NCBI RefSeq assembly: GCF_000275845.1
Contig: NW_006766956.1
Location: 57,844 to 108,711 of the forward strand
From: Dichomitus squalens LYAD-421 SS1
Taxonomy: Eukaryota > Basidiomycota > Agaricomycetes > Polyporales > Polyporaceae
DNA length: 50,868 nucleotides
Reading direction: 5' to 3'
Shown here: positions 1 to 11,200 of the stretch, one piece after another
Layout of the letters: every line of letters starts with the position of its first letter
How positions within the stretch are numbered: the stretch's first letter is position 1
The notes under the pieces: model-generated
What the model was told of the DNA's origin: nothing
Seen by the model: only the letters and a program-made list of their open reading frames with translations
Databases searched by the model: none
Translations under genes and position numbers: made by a program

Positions 1-440
1 AGGCCGGCACGAAGGCACAAGACCTACGAAGCTAGTCTTCACGCAGATAGCGACAGACTAGTCCCAATGACCAAGTTATACATTAGCAATCGAAGAGAGA
101 TACAACACTATGGTCACTCACCTAGTCCCAATGACCAAGAGGTCGAGATGGGGACTAGGGAGCGCCTAGGGGGGTCCTTATATACTAGAGGGGCTGCTTA
201 GCAACCAAGGACAAGGCGCGAGAGCGAGGCAGTGAAGATGACAAAGGGGGAACAAAGGGCGAGAAAGAAAAGGCAAGGGCATGGCGATCACGGGAACGTA
301 GCATGCGGCTGTGGGAACGTATCTACAGTGTCCAAACTGGGATGAGCTAGGAAAGGAAACGGTCCGGAAATGGAAGGTGGGCGTCAAAGGGAAGGGAATG
401 GGCGGCAAAAAGGGGCGTCTGTCCAACGTCCGTGACAGTT
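1..440. repeat. Repeat-like region, possible LTR fragment
   Basis: No gene is visible here. The 18-bp sequence CTAGTCCCAATGACCAAG occurs twice as a direct repeat at 58-75 and 122-139. A TATA-like stretch (CTTATATACT) follows near 176-186, then a purine-rich tract. A sequence ending CCGTGACA near 430-437 could be the CA end of a long terminal repeat. The partner LTR, primer-binding site and target duplication cannot be seen because the window starts inside the element. It could equally be ordinary intergenic DNA with a small duplication. Confidence 0.3.
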
Positions 441-564
441 GTTCATCAGTACGTATTTACCCCCTCCTGTTTATCTCATATATCTCAGCGTCGACTGCCC
501 CCTTACTTCTACGAATCGCCAACTTACTCGTGGCTGACCGACCCAAACAGCCGATCACGACGCG

Positions 565-869
565 ATGGTCAGCAAGTTCACCGCAGCGATGGCGAAGATG
601 GCCGTGCTCGGCCAGGACGTGAACTCGCTCGTCGACTGTTCTGAGGTCATCCCGACGCCCGCTACGCTCGCCACGAAGGTCGCGGTCATCCCGGCGGGTT
701 TGTCGTTGGACGACATCGAGGCGTCCTGCTCCGAGACGCCCTTCCCCACCATTTCAGTCGCCCCAGGTGCGGAGACATCCGTTGCTGCTGTGTAAGTTCT
801 CTTGTGTCTATGTGTGCAATCTGTGATCGCTAGACTCACGTTGACGCTTGCCGTGACAGCCCCTCGTAG
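565..869 (+). CDS. Small hypothetical protein, doubtful
   Basis: An ATG at 565 opens a 76-aa frame ending at 795. A good donor (GTAAGT at 792) and a TGACAG acceptor (ending 859) would instead give exons 565-791 and 860-869 and a 78-aa product ending Val-Pro-Ser. The sequence just upstream (about 449-550) also looks like an intron, with GTACGT and a CAG end, so the ATG could follow a spliced leader. The peptide is rich in Ala, Val, Ser and Thr with two Cys. It has no signal peptide, no transmembrane segment and no C-terminal CaaX box, so it is not a recognisable mating pheromone. It would be convergent with the DUF1308 gene. I do not recognise it; it may be non-coding. Confidence 0.33.
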
Positions 870-1164
870 ATGTGAGACTTCTCTGTGGCGCATTCCCCCG
901 TCCCCAAATCAGTACTCATTACTGCGACCACCGTTTCGTTATCCAACTGCATTTGCTGTCGATCCTTCATACTTATTGGGCGTGGATGCATTCTATATCT
1001 TCTATACTAAGCGGTAACTAGCTGGTGTGTGTTCATAATTTCAATGCTATTGCACACCGAACTTGAAAAAACAAATTGCGGCATTATCCATGTGTACACA
1101 TTGTCTCAAAGGGTTACGACATCCATGCATCCATGCAAAAGAATCGTGGTGTTCTAGATGATGT

Positions 1165-3234
1165 CTACGATGTCGTACAGTCTGATCTCATGCCCTCCGC
1201 CAGGCTCCTCGGATCGACGACCCATATCGCTGCTTTCTCCACTACCGCTCCAGCACCGTCGCCCTCCACACTGTCTCCCTCGGCATTTGCACCTTCTACC
1301 TGCCCATGCTCGTCGCGCCCGTGGCTCCATCCGTACCCACCTTCAGCAGCGCGGATATCCCGGAGGATCGCCTTGACGCTCGACTTGTTTGCAGTCAGCG
1401 TCGTCCAGCCCCGCGCGGCGCCCCAAAGCATGCTCTGCACAGTGTGCGCCGTGAGACGTGGGTTCGCCTTCGTGACCACCGCGCGCTCGATCGTCTCCTC
1501 GGCCAAGTCGGCGCTTTCTGGCGCTGGTGTCGATGCAGACTCGCCGCACTGATGGTCGTCGCCGCGTTCGTGACTAGGTGGGCTCGTGGGAGGCGAGGAG
1601 GCTCTAGAGGAGGGCGTGGTTCGCGGATCGGCGATGGTTTCTTGTGCGAGGATGTCGCGGCAGGTCCGAGTGAGGAGCTTGAAGAACGGAGAGAGGGGCC
1701 TGCCATCGTCCGACAAAGACGGCGGCTCCAGCGTGTCGTCCGGCACCGGCGCCTCGAAAACGCGGACGGGGATGAGCGGGAGAAACGCGTGCGGGGAGCG
1801 CGAGTCCTCCCAGTACCTGTCTTGCGCTTCGGAAAGTGGCACGCCAGCAGCAGGGAAGAGCGCCGCGACGCGACGCCTCTCGTTCGGGCCGCCGATCTTG
1901 GACAGGACGATGCGTAGACAGCGGTCGCGCGCCTCGGGCGTCGTCCAGAACTCCACGTTCTCGAGCCCCGGCGAGGCCAAGGCGTTGAGGCGGTCTCGCA
2001 GCTCTTGCAGCAGTCCGCGTCCCATCTCTTGGAGGGCTTGGTTCGCGAGGGCGCGCGAATGCGCCCCTAGGCCGGTTTCGCCCAGGCGGCTCTCGTCTAC
2101 GTCTATCCCCTCAACAGGGCCTTTCGTCGCTTCCAGCCGCTTGCGCTTCCACTCGCGGTACTGGGCAGAGGGGACGTATCGCGCGTCGGCCTCCGCTGGG
2201 GAAGTCGGGAGGGGTGAATGGGTGATGTCGGACACTAGTGCAATCAGGATAGACAAGTCCAAATTGACGCGGACCGTCGGCTCGAGGTGGCGGACGGGGG
2301 GAGCCACGACACGGGGTAGCTGCGCGGGATCGCGCTCTCCCAGCTCGACGTCGATGCCCATGTCGCGCAGGAGGTCGACTGTACGTGCTATTCGAGGGTC
2401 ATATTCTCTTGCATCGGTTGGGGTCATATTGAGTCGCGTGAAGCGTAGTGTGATGCTTGGAATAGTGGAGGTGCCCGCCAGTGGGTTTCGCCGCGCGGCA
2501 TCGAGGAGAGAACGACCAACTCGAAGTATCGAGTTGTCGAAAGTCTTCTGTGCAAGGCTCGGGCGTTCACCCTCTCCGTCTTCGTCCTCGGAATCTGTCA
2601 GGTAGGAATCAATCTCCCTGAATTCGGCAAGCAGGCGCGAGTTTTTAGTGCTGTAAATGGGGAGGGAGGTCAACCTCTTACGTTATACAAGCTGCTTGGA
2701 GGGAAGACGTACGTATTGACTCGAATCCAACGTCTGCCGCCATCTGCAACGATATCCACCTTCACGCCTGGAGGTTTATGCGAGCCACGGCGCGGGACGT
2801 GAGCGGGCTTGTCCTCTTCGAGGAATGTCCGCCAAATCGTCACGATCGGTGGAGGTGCGTACAGTACTTCGTTCCAAACCGATATCAAGTAGGGGGCGTT
2901 GGTTGACAAAGAGGGAGCAGTAGCGCATGCAGAATCGTCCAGGAACTACTGGTAGAATGGTGGGGAGATAGTACGCCATGAGCCTGAAAGCGTCTCAGGA
3001 TGAACTTACCTTCTCCAAGACATCTAGGTCACGCTTGACAGCATCTCTCAACGCGCGCAACCCATGCACCGCATCTCGATGGGAGTGAAATTCCTCGTTT
3101 GTCTCACCATTAAGATCTATCGAAGAGTCGAGGATTGGTGGTTTCGCTGAGAGCGGAGCAGTTCCGAAGGCAACCATCGCGGCATGAATCTGGCGAAGTT
3201 GTGTTCGTAGACCTTGCAGTTCGGGATGATGCAT
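1165..3234 (-). CDS. DUF1308 (C7orf25/UPF0415-like) protein
   Basis: Three exons, 3234-3010, 2945-2713 and 2650-1165, give 647 aa. The introns are 64 and 62 nt. The N-terminal third carries the segment STNAPYLISVWNEVL and a following basic stretch ending RRWIRVNT, which I associate with the start of the DUF1308 family (human C7orf25). Further on the segment VRVNLDLSILIALVSDI matches the family's PIN-nuclease-like core, around residues 270-290. An acidic patch (DSEDEDGEGE) lies just after the second intron. The C-terminal 150 residues are low complexity and probably disordered. The start is the first ATG in frame (MHHPEL); a TTG 15 nt upstream is unlikely. Molecular function is unknown. The PIN-like link to RNA cleavage is family knowledge, not shown here. 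Confidence 0.85.
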
Positions 3235-3625
3235 GGTGGATATCTTCAATATCCAAACGTATTATCAATCGATTTAGAGCATAGAAGACAAGTGAGTTGA
3301 TGCTGGTATGAGGCTAGGGCAAAACGAGGTGAAATGATGTCTACACTTCCGGTCCGACTTTCTCGGACTATATAACTATGTAAGGATGCTAGGGTTATGG
3401 TTCCTGAACAACGCAGCATTGGCAGACATCGTACAACTCGAAGTACACTCTTGCGTCTTGAACGCCTCCCATCCACCGCCGAAGTGACGAGATTAAGTAC
3501 GCATCAGCTTTGCTTCTTCACCATTCCCATCGCCTCTCTCTGGAACACCTAACGCGTACAATATCACCCACCAAGTTGGCGGACGGTTTCTCATATCTTC
3601 AGGTGTCTGGTATAGCTTGAGTAGC
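3235..3625. other. Intergenic, 5' side of DUF1308 gene
   Basis: About 390 bases upstream of the DUF1308 start, running up to the left arm of the inverted-repeat element. I see no convincing ORF, RNA gene or TATA box. The last 150 bases can be read on the minus strand as an open frame running through the inverted repeat (PPWPDIPEVC...), but without family resemblance. Confidence 0.4.
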
Positions 3626-3845
3626 CTACAACGAGGTATGCAAACCTCTGGGATATCGGGCCAGGGAGGTACTAGCATGACCCCAGAAGCTACGACCCAT
3701 AACGTATTTCATGGATATCTCCCTCCCTTCCTCTCCAATACATTTCAGACTTCGCACACTTCACTTGCATCCTGGACAGTACATATGGGTGAAATATGAA
3801 GAAAATCGGTGGAGGTTTGCATTGAGCATCGCGGAATTACACGTC

Positions 3846-4376
3846 TGACCCCAGAAGCTACGGAAAAGCGCCCATAGATTGTCATGGATGGTCACAATGC
3901 CGAAGACTGCCGATTCAAACACCGCTGTTATCAGTCGTTTGATAGCGAAGTTGGCCGGGGCAACATTGTCGAAGCGCTCAGATTGAAAGTCAGCTTTATC
4001 TCGGTCAGTGGCTGAATGTCACGCTCGAGAGACCTCTTCCTATCTTTCGAATACTGCAACCCGGAACCCTTCGGAGACTGAACAAGAAAGTTTATTGAGA
4101 ATGTTCAGAACACTTTGCGAAGTTACAGAAAGATCGGCGCTGCAGATCTTTTTGTGGCAGCTCACCAAGGTCAGTAAACCCTTGAAACCCTACTGAGATT
4201 GACTTGTATCGGGAGCAAATCCCTTCCGATTTCCTTCTTTGTTTTTTACAATGATATTTTTGAAGTACATCTTCTCGCGTGTAACCCGTGCACACTTTTT
4301 GACAGGGAAATGCGAGAACTGGAGGCGTGTCAGTAGCTTCTGGGGTCAGGCGCTTAATCCGTAGCTTCTGGGGTCA
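3846..4376. mobile_element. 531-bp MITE-like element with 19-bp terminal inverted repeats
   Basis: TGACCCCAGAAGCTACGGA at 3846-3864 is matched exactly in reverse complement at 4358-4376. A further direct copy of the first 16 bases sits at 3678-3693 and another inverted copy at 4333-4348, so there are two nested pairs. The outer pair extends imperfectly into flanking ACTAG sequence on both sides. The interior has only short frames and no transposase. Size and structure fit a miniature inverted-repeat element, possibly one copy inserted into another. Confidence 0.6.
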
Positions 4377-4811
4377 CACTAGTATCAGACCTCCCAATCC
4401 CGCAAGTGATTGGCTGTTCGCCTGGGACATCAGTATGGGCGCATCGGATTTTGATGGCTAGAACAGTGCCACAGACTGAGTTTGTACTTGAGCAAACTTT
4501 GAGGAGCTCGAAGAAGCGAACAGTTCCTTCTCTGAGGAGGTCGCAATTGAGGAGACAGCGTTGTCCAACTGACGGAGAGCATTGTGCAGGCGCGGCGGGC
4601 GAGGAGGGTGGGGGACGCGCGACACGGAAGACCACCGACGCTGGCGCATCAGCGCGCACTTTTTGATGATCGAAGTTCCCATTGTGGCGCTTGATGGGGG
4701 CTGCGCGAAGAGGACCCGCCATTTATACTCCCTCCCCTCCCTCGCATAAAGCCTCGTTCGCGCGATAAATACAGACGGCCTCCCTTCTTAGGGGAGGAGG
4801 TGTAAGCAGTG

Positions 4812-4884
4812 CCTAACCCAAACCCAAACCCTAACCGAACCCGAACCCGAACCCAAACCCGAACCCTAACCGAAACTCTAACCG
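4812..4884. repeat. Interstitial telomere-like hexamer array
   Basis: About twelve consecutive 6-bp units of the type CCTAAC, CCAAAC or CCGAAC run without interruption. The pattern is a degenerate relative of the fungal telomere repeat CCCTAA/TTAGGG. It lies inside the inverted-repeat segment, about 40 bp before the right arm. Confidence 0.75.
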
Positions 4885-4968
4885 ACGCGTATCCCTCAGA
4901 CCGCGTGGGTTGGGAGGTTTGATACCTCCCTGGCCCGATATCCCAGAGGTTTGCATACCTCGTTGTAG

Positions 4969-5522
4969 TCTCTACATAGCTTCTATATGCTGACAATGTA
5001 CCCCTGAGTATTTGTTGTGGCTCACTGCATGTGTTTCGACTTCGCGGCTGCGTAGAGCGCCACGTCCCACCTATGCAGTCGCGAAGTCGACCGGCTCTCA
5101 TCTGACCCTCAGGAGCCTTGCCACTCATCGGAAGAATGCGGTTCAGCACACGCCTCATGTGGGAGTATAGTCGACATCCTCCGATGAAGACGTCTACCTC
5201 CTAATCAGTGAAACAGCTTCCTCCCGTTCTGAACTGCGCCTTGTACCGTTCTCTGGACGAGAACAAGACACGAGCAGTCTCGTCAGTCAGGATTCAAATT
5301 GACGACGTCGGAGCCAATACGACTCTTGTGGCCAGTATGTAGTACATACACGGAGGTTATGACACGGAGTATTCTGTCTGACGACCTCCCGAGAAAGGAC
5401 AGCTTGCTCTCTCACATTTTGCAACCGACGAATATTTGGAACTGGTCTCCGTGATAACATAGTATGTCCACTCGACTGCGGCAGGAACACACTCAACCCG
5501 CTCTGCGAATCATCAGCTTCTC
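4969..5522. other. Intergenic, 3' of aryl-alcohol dehydrogenase gene
   Basis: About 550 bases between the right inverted-repeat arm and the stop codon of the aldo/keto reductase. It should contain that gene's 3' UTR. No ORF or RNA gene is supported. Confidence 0.4.
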
Positions 5523-7016
5523 TCAGGGACGGATAGCCTGAGCCCTCGGCCACTTGTCGAAGTTGCCCGCCGAACGCGTCATCAGGATATACTCCGTGCC
5601 GTCGCCCTACAGTCCGACTCAGCACCCATCCCATGCTGCCACGCAAACACGGAAGAAGACCACTCACCACCATCGTGCTGGGGAACCCCGCGTCGAACGG
5701 CAGCACGCCCTCCAAGAACTTGATGTGCTCCTCGGTGAGCTTCACGTCCAGCGCCTCGATGTTCGCCTGCAGCTGCTCCGTCTTTCTGCACCCGATGATC
5801 GGGAACACATAGGGAGTCTTCTGCATCACGTACGCGATCGCGACCGCCTGGATGCTCTTCGCGCCCACCTGCTTCTGCACCTCCTCGAGTGCCTTGCACA
5901 GAGTGCGCTCGCTCTCCGTGCGCTCCCATCCGGGGCGGAAGATTGTGCGCCCGAGCTCGCCCGTCTGGCGGCGGCGCTCTTCCTCTTCGTCCGTGCGGAT
6001 CCTGCCTGCCGCGAGGACGTTCCAGGGCGCCAGGGCAAGCCCTGCGAGGAATTAGAGTTCATGGTTCAGTATTTGATGTGGAGTCGAGCGGGGGACGCAT
6101 ACGTGCCTTCAGCACGGGCCATGGGGATGATGTCGCGCTCGAAGTCGCGCTGGAGGATGCTCCACGCGCCCTGATAGATGACGAACGGAGTCTTGCCCAT
6201 GAGTCGTGCATACAGGTTCGCCTTCGACACGATCCACGCTGGGGTGTCCGAGATACCCTGGGAATGCCGACGGTGAGCCGTCTGCGGCAACGCGGCTTGC
6301 GAGAAGTCGATGTCGGGCTAACCAAGTACAAAACCTTCCCTGACGTCACGAGGTTGTGGAGGCCGTTCATAACCTCTTCCACGGAGGTGTCCCAGTCCCA
6401 CTGTGATGAAGTATCCGATAAGCCTATCGCATCCGACACGGCAACCCGGCGACAAGACTTACCCAGTGGACGTAGAGGATGTCGATGTAGTCAGTGCGCA
6501 ACTTCTTCAGCGACGCCTCGACGGAGATGTGCATCGCCTTGAGGTTGTTGCCCGTGTAGTGCACCTTTTGCTTGATGTCCTCCGCGCTCCTCTTGAAATT
6601 AGTCGTGTACTGTTCGTATCCCGCGACCCAGCGTCAGTCCGAACATCGTGTAGTCATGCGACAAGCCCGGTCCGTCCTGGGACGCAGGCCTGCAGAGTGC
6701 CTACCTTGGTCGCGATGACCATCTGGTCCCGGATGCCGCGCTTCTCCATCCACTCTCCAATAAACTCCTCAGAGGACTCGTCCTGATAGGCGTTCGCGGT
6801 ATCGATGAAGTTGCCCCCGGCCTCGTAGAACGCATCGAGGAGCGCGAAACTCGACTCTTTATTCATCGCGCCCATGCCGTATTTCTCCCACTTGTCCCCG
6901 ATGCTCATCGCCCCGAAGCAGATGGGGGAGACACGCACGCCGGCGAGCGGCGAGAGCTGGCGATAGCGGCCGAGCTTGGTCGGGGGCTCTGGGGCGGGGA
7001 ACCAGATTCTGGACAT
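5523..7016 (-). CDS. Aryl-alcohol dehydrogenase-type aldo/keto reductase
   Basis: Six exons (7016-6705, 6609-6463, 6400-6323, 6257-6107, 6041-5668, 5606-5523) encode 381 aa, the usual size of fungal AAD proteins. Visible family marks are [12 protein letters not shown] with the catalytic Asp and Tyr region, the strand VIATKYTTNF, the motif [16 protein letters not shown] containing the His, [24 protein letters not shown] and the tail segment [12 protein letters not shown] before the stop. Members reduce aromatic aldehydes such as veratraldehyde to alcohols with NADPH in the cytosol and are common in lignin-degrading basidiomycetes. Substrate is inferred from family only. The fourth intron (6106-6042) appears to use a GC donor. 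A run of alternating AT at 7099-7108, about 85 nt upstream of the ATG, could be the TATA element. Confidence 0.9.
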
Positions 7017-7098
7017 AGTGCGCGAGGCTGTTCGATTGTGAGGATAGGACTCTTAGATCCACTGAAGGTCTGAGGCCGTTCTGAACATCTGCGGGGCA

Positions 7099-7108
7099 AT
7101 ATATATAT
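7099..7108 (-). promoter_or_regulatory. Possible TATA box of aldo/keto reductase gene
   Basis: A perfect 10-base alternating AT run lies 83-92 nt upstream of the predicted ATG at 7016, in otherwise GC-rich sequence. The position is right for a fungal TATA element; there is no transcript evidence. Confidence 0.35.
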
Positions 7109-8297
7109 GGCTTGCATGGGACGCATTTGGTCAGGTGTATGACATCGAGAAGCTTCTTGCCCCGCATCGTAGTCCGATGCACCTTAGTAAGGCCATTTGA
7201 GTTCGAATCGATGGACGGTTGCAGTTCAATGCGGGCGACGTCGGGGGCGAAGGGCAAGTCAAGCACAACCTGCGAGCCCGAGCATACATCAGTACTTGTA
7301 GCCCGCGAGATCTACCTTGCCATAAATGGATGCCATCTCTGCTATCTCCAGCTTACATACGCCATGGTTGTGTATGATTTACGCCGCGGCACAACAAGCC
7401 TTCCTCCGACACACTACTGCTCATCACAGCCTATAACTACAGTGCGACATATCCATAGCTTCAGCTACATATAGCTCAGCTCGTTCTTACAAACTGGCCA
7501 GAAGTTTCGACTGCCGATGCTGACAGAATGTACTAGAACTTCTTTCAACCTCCAGCCGAGAACGCAAAAGGCGGGGTGTCGAACGGGTATCTGTCACCAT
7601 AGCTAGCTTCCGATGTCTTCAAGCTCTGACACCTAGAAGCAACTTACGGAACGTCTCGACCATACCTTCGCCGACGGGAGCCAGGAAGTGCGACAGTTTT
7701 CAGGTAAGTAACCTACGCCTTCGCCTTCTCATGTCGTCTACGAGATCTCTGTCTCGCTCAGCGTCGGTGGACCTCTTCCCTCCAGAAAAGCGAAGGAGTG
7801 AATGGATCAGAACGAACACCGAGGGAAAATGCAATCGAGTGCGCGCCAGTCACCTCTGAGATGCGTCCATGAGCAGCCGCTTGCCCCGAGGATCTCATAC
7901 CGGAATACGTCACAGCACGATGTCAGCCGCTCACCTATCGATTGTTGGTTGGGCACATCTCAAGTTCGTATCGCTGAGGGGTGCGGTACGGTGGATCATC
8001 AACTAACAGCGAAGACACCCTCGCGTCTCAGAAGAATCTGGGGTTAGTTGGCTGTGGACAAACGGCAAGACGATGCAATTCGCTCGGAAGCCTGAGATTG
8101 TTGAATGTACTGCTCCACGCTCAACGACATCTCATCACGTCACTCCGCATCCGTTCAATTGGAACATCTGGTGAATTCCAGGTAGATTGAGTTTGGAATC
8201 AACTCGACAAAAGCCCCGATAGCCCTGTCTCGGCGAGTACTTTCCCAACGGCGATTGTACGGCAGGTTTGTCCGGTTTCAGTGAAGGACTGAACGAG
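7109..8297. other. Intergenic, no supported gene
   Basis: About 1.2 kb between the reductase start and the stop of the S41 protease, both on the minus strand. Short open frames up to 120 codons exist on either strand. None shows a recognisable domain or a consistent exon chain. Splice-like motifs near 7700-7770 (CAG, GTAAGT) could belong to a small unrecognised gene. Confidence 0.35.
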
Positions 8298-11200
8298 CTA
8301 AGAGAAAAGCTTCGAAGCTCTGCGTAATCGCATCATCTCAATGAACGGAATGCATAATTACGCAATCACGAATGACACTCACGCGAATGTCCAAAGATTT
8401 TGCGGGTTGTTGTAAGTGTCGGCAGTGTAAGGGAACCTGACTGTAGATTGGCAGAGCCATCAGAATGCCGCACAGCTGCCGCAAATCGAAACTTACTGCG
8501 CGCAGGCTCGGACTTGTACTCTGTTAATGTTCTGTCAGGAAGCATATCTCCTTTCATTGACGATGTCCCACTCACCAATAGGTGTGGTCTCGTCAAGGAA
8601 GCTGTACGCTTTACGGGTATAACCGTTAGTTCGCTGCAGGAGTGGCGGTTCAGGAACAGCTCACCAATGCGCCAGTTGTGACTAGACGATCGAGTAGATG
8701 ATTAAGAAATGCACGGCGGTGGTTGTGAGTTGACTTACCGGAAGTCGGCGTTGACGAGGCTGTCGTGAAACAGGTCAGTCCCTTACATTCACGTCCACCT
8801 CGCGCAGCTACTCACAGATCAGGAGGAGCGAGCGGATCCTATATACGCGTCAGCCTCATCCACCCTAGAACCACAGAAGAGGTTACTTACATCCTTCAAG
8901 TTCGCGGTCTTAATTTCTGAGTCGATATCGAACCACTCTAAGACCTGGTTGCCGGCCATACCTTACCGTCACATCCACTTGTCAGAGAACATGATGTGCC
9001 CAGAAGAACTGATGACGCGAAACACACCCTTGAACTGGAACGTGGATCCAGGCTTGCCGCCGAAGTTAGCAATGGTCGTGTTATGGCGCTCATTCATGAG
9101 GGTGCTGAACATCGCGCATGTTGAGGCGCAATTCGCATTACCGACTAGACGAGTTTGCTCATCAATATGACCTGCTCCAAGAGGATATAGATGCTAACCA
9201 ATCGCAATCTTACTGTCGATGGGCCACACAGGTTAGCTCCTTCAATCGAGGGACCCCCAAAGGTCGTATGCGAGACAACGTACTCTGGTGGGAAGAAGGG
9301 CTCCTCGGGAATATCGACGACAAATCCCAGCTCGCATGTATCCTGCCAGTCTCATGATTCAGTAATCATCCAAATGGATCAAACAGTTTAACATACTCCG
9401 AAGCGTTGGGATTCCGCGAACTGCTGACCGTTGATGGTCCTCGTCGTTGGAGGGTTTACGAAGTTGTCCGTCAGCGGCATTTGAGTGTCGTTCAGGAAAT
9501 CATCTGCAACGGTAACAATGTCAACATACGTGAGCTTCGGACCGCACCACCTCAGGATCAAGCATACAGTTGTCTGGCGTGTAGAAGGAGAATGAAGCGT
9601 TGAGGCCGAGAGCAATATCAGAAGCAACTATCTTCTGGGCAAGCGGGTTGGCGCGCAGCGTGGATTGGAAGCCACTATGACACGGCCAGCTCAACAAGGA
9701 TGCGATGAGGTTCTTCAATCGGAAGGATCTTACGGGTTTTGGAAGTTGCCGAGGCTTTTGCTGCCGGTGAGGAACGCGTGAAGGAACTGTCCGAGGCAAA
9801 CAAAGCCACCTGTCGCTTGGTCAACATCAGACAAGGACGCATGATTCAAGCATGCGCACCGCCGTTGTTGGTCAGGTCAACGATGAGTTGCGATACATCG
9901 GCCTGCTCAAATTCCTTGAACGCGCTCTGAACGTCGGTCTGGAACCCGTTGAAGTCATCCGGCTCAAACGAGCCCACAAACATCTAAAAGCAGTGCAAAC
10001 GATCATCTCGAGCGTGCACCGGGAAAGAGTTAGCATACGTACCACACCGGTCTTGTTATCCGGTAGGACATACGACTTGATTACTCCCTCGCTGCCACTA
10101 AGAGTAGGGACTGTCGGCTCAAACTGCGAGGGTAAGCCGACAGAGACCGCCTGCAGGTCGACGACGTTCGCCTTCGCGAGTTTCCGGGTCTTCTGCGGCG
10201 GGGCATCGGAGGCAGCGAGCCTTCCGAACTGACTCCCGCTCTTGTTGTCGACGCCGTTCGTTTCGTCATTGGCCGCGCAGTTGTTGGCCCAGCTGTACAT
10301 GTCGCATATCGCAGGAGCAGCTCAGTGCTAGCCTACTCTCGCATCGTGTGGGAACTCACTAGTCAGCGCCGTTCGTGAACGCGACGCCGGCAAAACTAGA
10401 GATGAACGGGACCTTGACCGTCTCGGGCTTCGTAGAGTTGACCAGCTGGAGCGTCATCGTGAGCGACTGCAAATCAGGGAACGCAGGGCCCGCAATGTCC
10501 CCAAAGCGCTGCGAGAAGTCGTTGCCCGAGATGCGGTAGCTGCTGAACACGCTGTTCACGCGCACGCCGTGGTCTAGGTAGTTGCCAGATTGGGTTGCGG
10601 CGATGAAGTCTGCGTAAGCGTACGGGTCCTGGCCCTCAATCGCGAGCACGCGCGCGCCGGCCAGGCGTTGCCAGTCAAAGCCGATCGAGGCAAGAAGGTC
10701 AGTGTAGCCGCTGCCGACGAGAGGGATGAACTCCAGCAGATCGGGAGCAACGAACACACTCTCGACGCCATTCTGCTCGAGCGTCACGACGGGCGCGGGG
10801 AGGAGGTTCTGATATGTCTCGTAGCAGCTTGGAAGCCAGCCTGGAATAGCGGGCGCCCGCTCGCGTCAACGACAAACGAAAGACATGCGTGCGTTTATAG
10901 AACAAAGGCAGGGACGCACGTGTGTGACCATCATTCAGCTGATTCGTGAATTCGAACAAGTCGTGGTTGAAGTCGTAGTCCGTCTGTGCTCATGAGCCTA
11001 TACGTCAAGCTTCTGCTGATTGACAGAAAGACGCTGAAACGTCACCTTGTACTTTGTGCTATTGATCCGCTGAAGCTGAGCGCGGATATTGGTCGTCGAG
11101 TCCTGGAACGGCGGAGGCGAGTGCAAGTAGAAGTCCTCGAACGTGTAGAAGTTGAAGACACGATCGACGACGGTGAGCACATTCTGACGCAGCGTCTCAT

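Larger units (their letters stand above)
3626..4968. mobile_element. 1.34-kb segment bounded by perfect 46-bp inverted repeats
   Basis: Bases 3626-3671 and 4923-4968 are exact reverse complements over 46 bp, and imperfect similarity continues a little outside. No transposase is encoded between them, so if it is mobile it is non-autonomous. Inside lie nested copies of a second terminal repeat (3678, 3846, 4333, 4358) and a telomere-like hexamer tract (4812-4884). No target-site duplication could be identified with confidence. A foldback element, a MITE-like element or a local inverted duplication are all possible. Confidence 0.6.

Noticed and set aside
565..795. Small ORF considered as a mating pheromone precursor
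   Set aside because: The length fits, but neither the unspliced nor the spliced form ends in a Cys-aliphatic-aliphatic-X box, and no pheromone receptor gene is nearby.
1306..2605. Long plus-strand frames (203 and 339 codons) opposite the DUF1308 gene
   Set aside because: They are antisense shadows of a GC-rich minus-strand coding exon; composition is Arg/Ser-heavy and no domain is visible.
2984..3009. A 26-nt intron in the DUF1308 gene ending at the first CAG
   Set aside because: Too short to splice and breaks the frame; the acceptor at 2946 gives a 64-nt intron and restores the conserved sequence.
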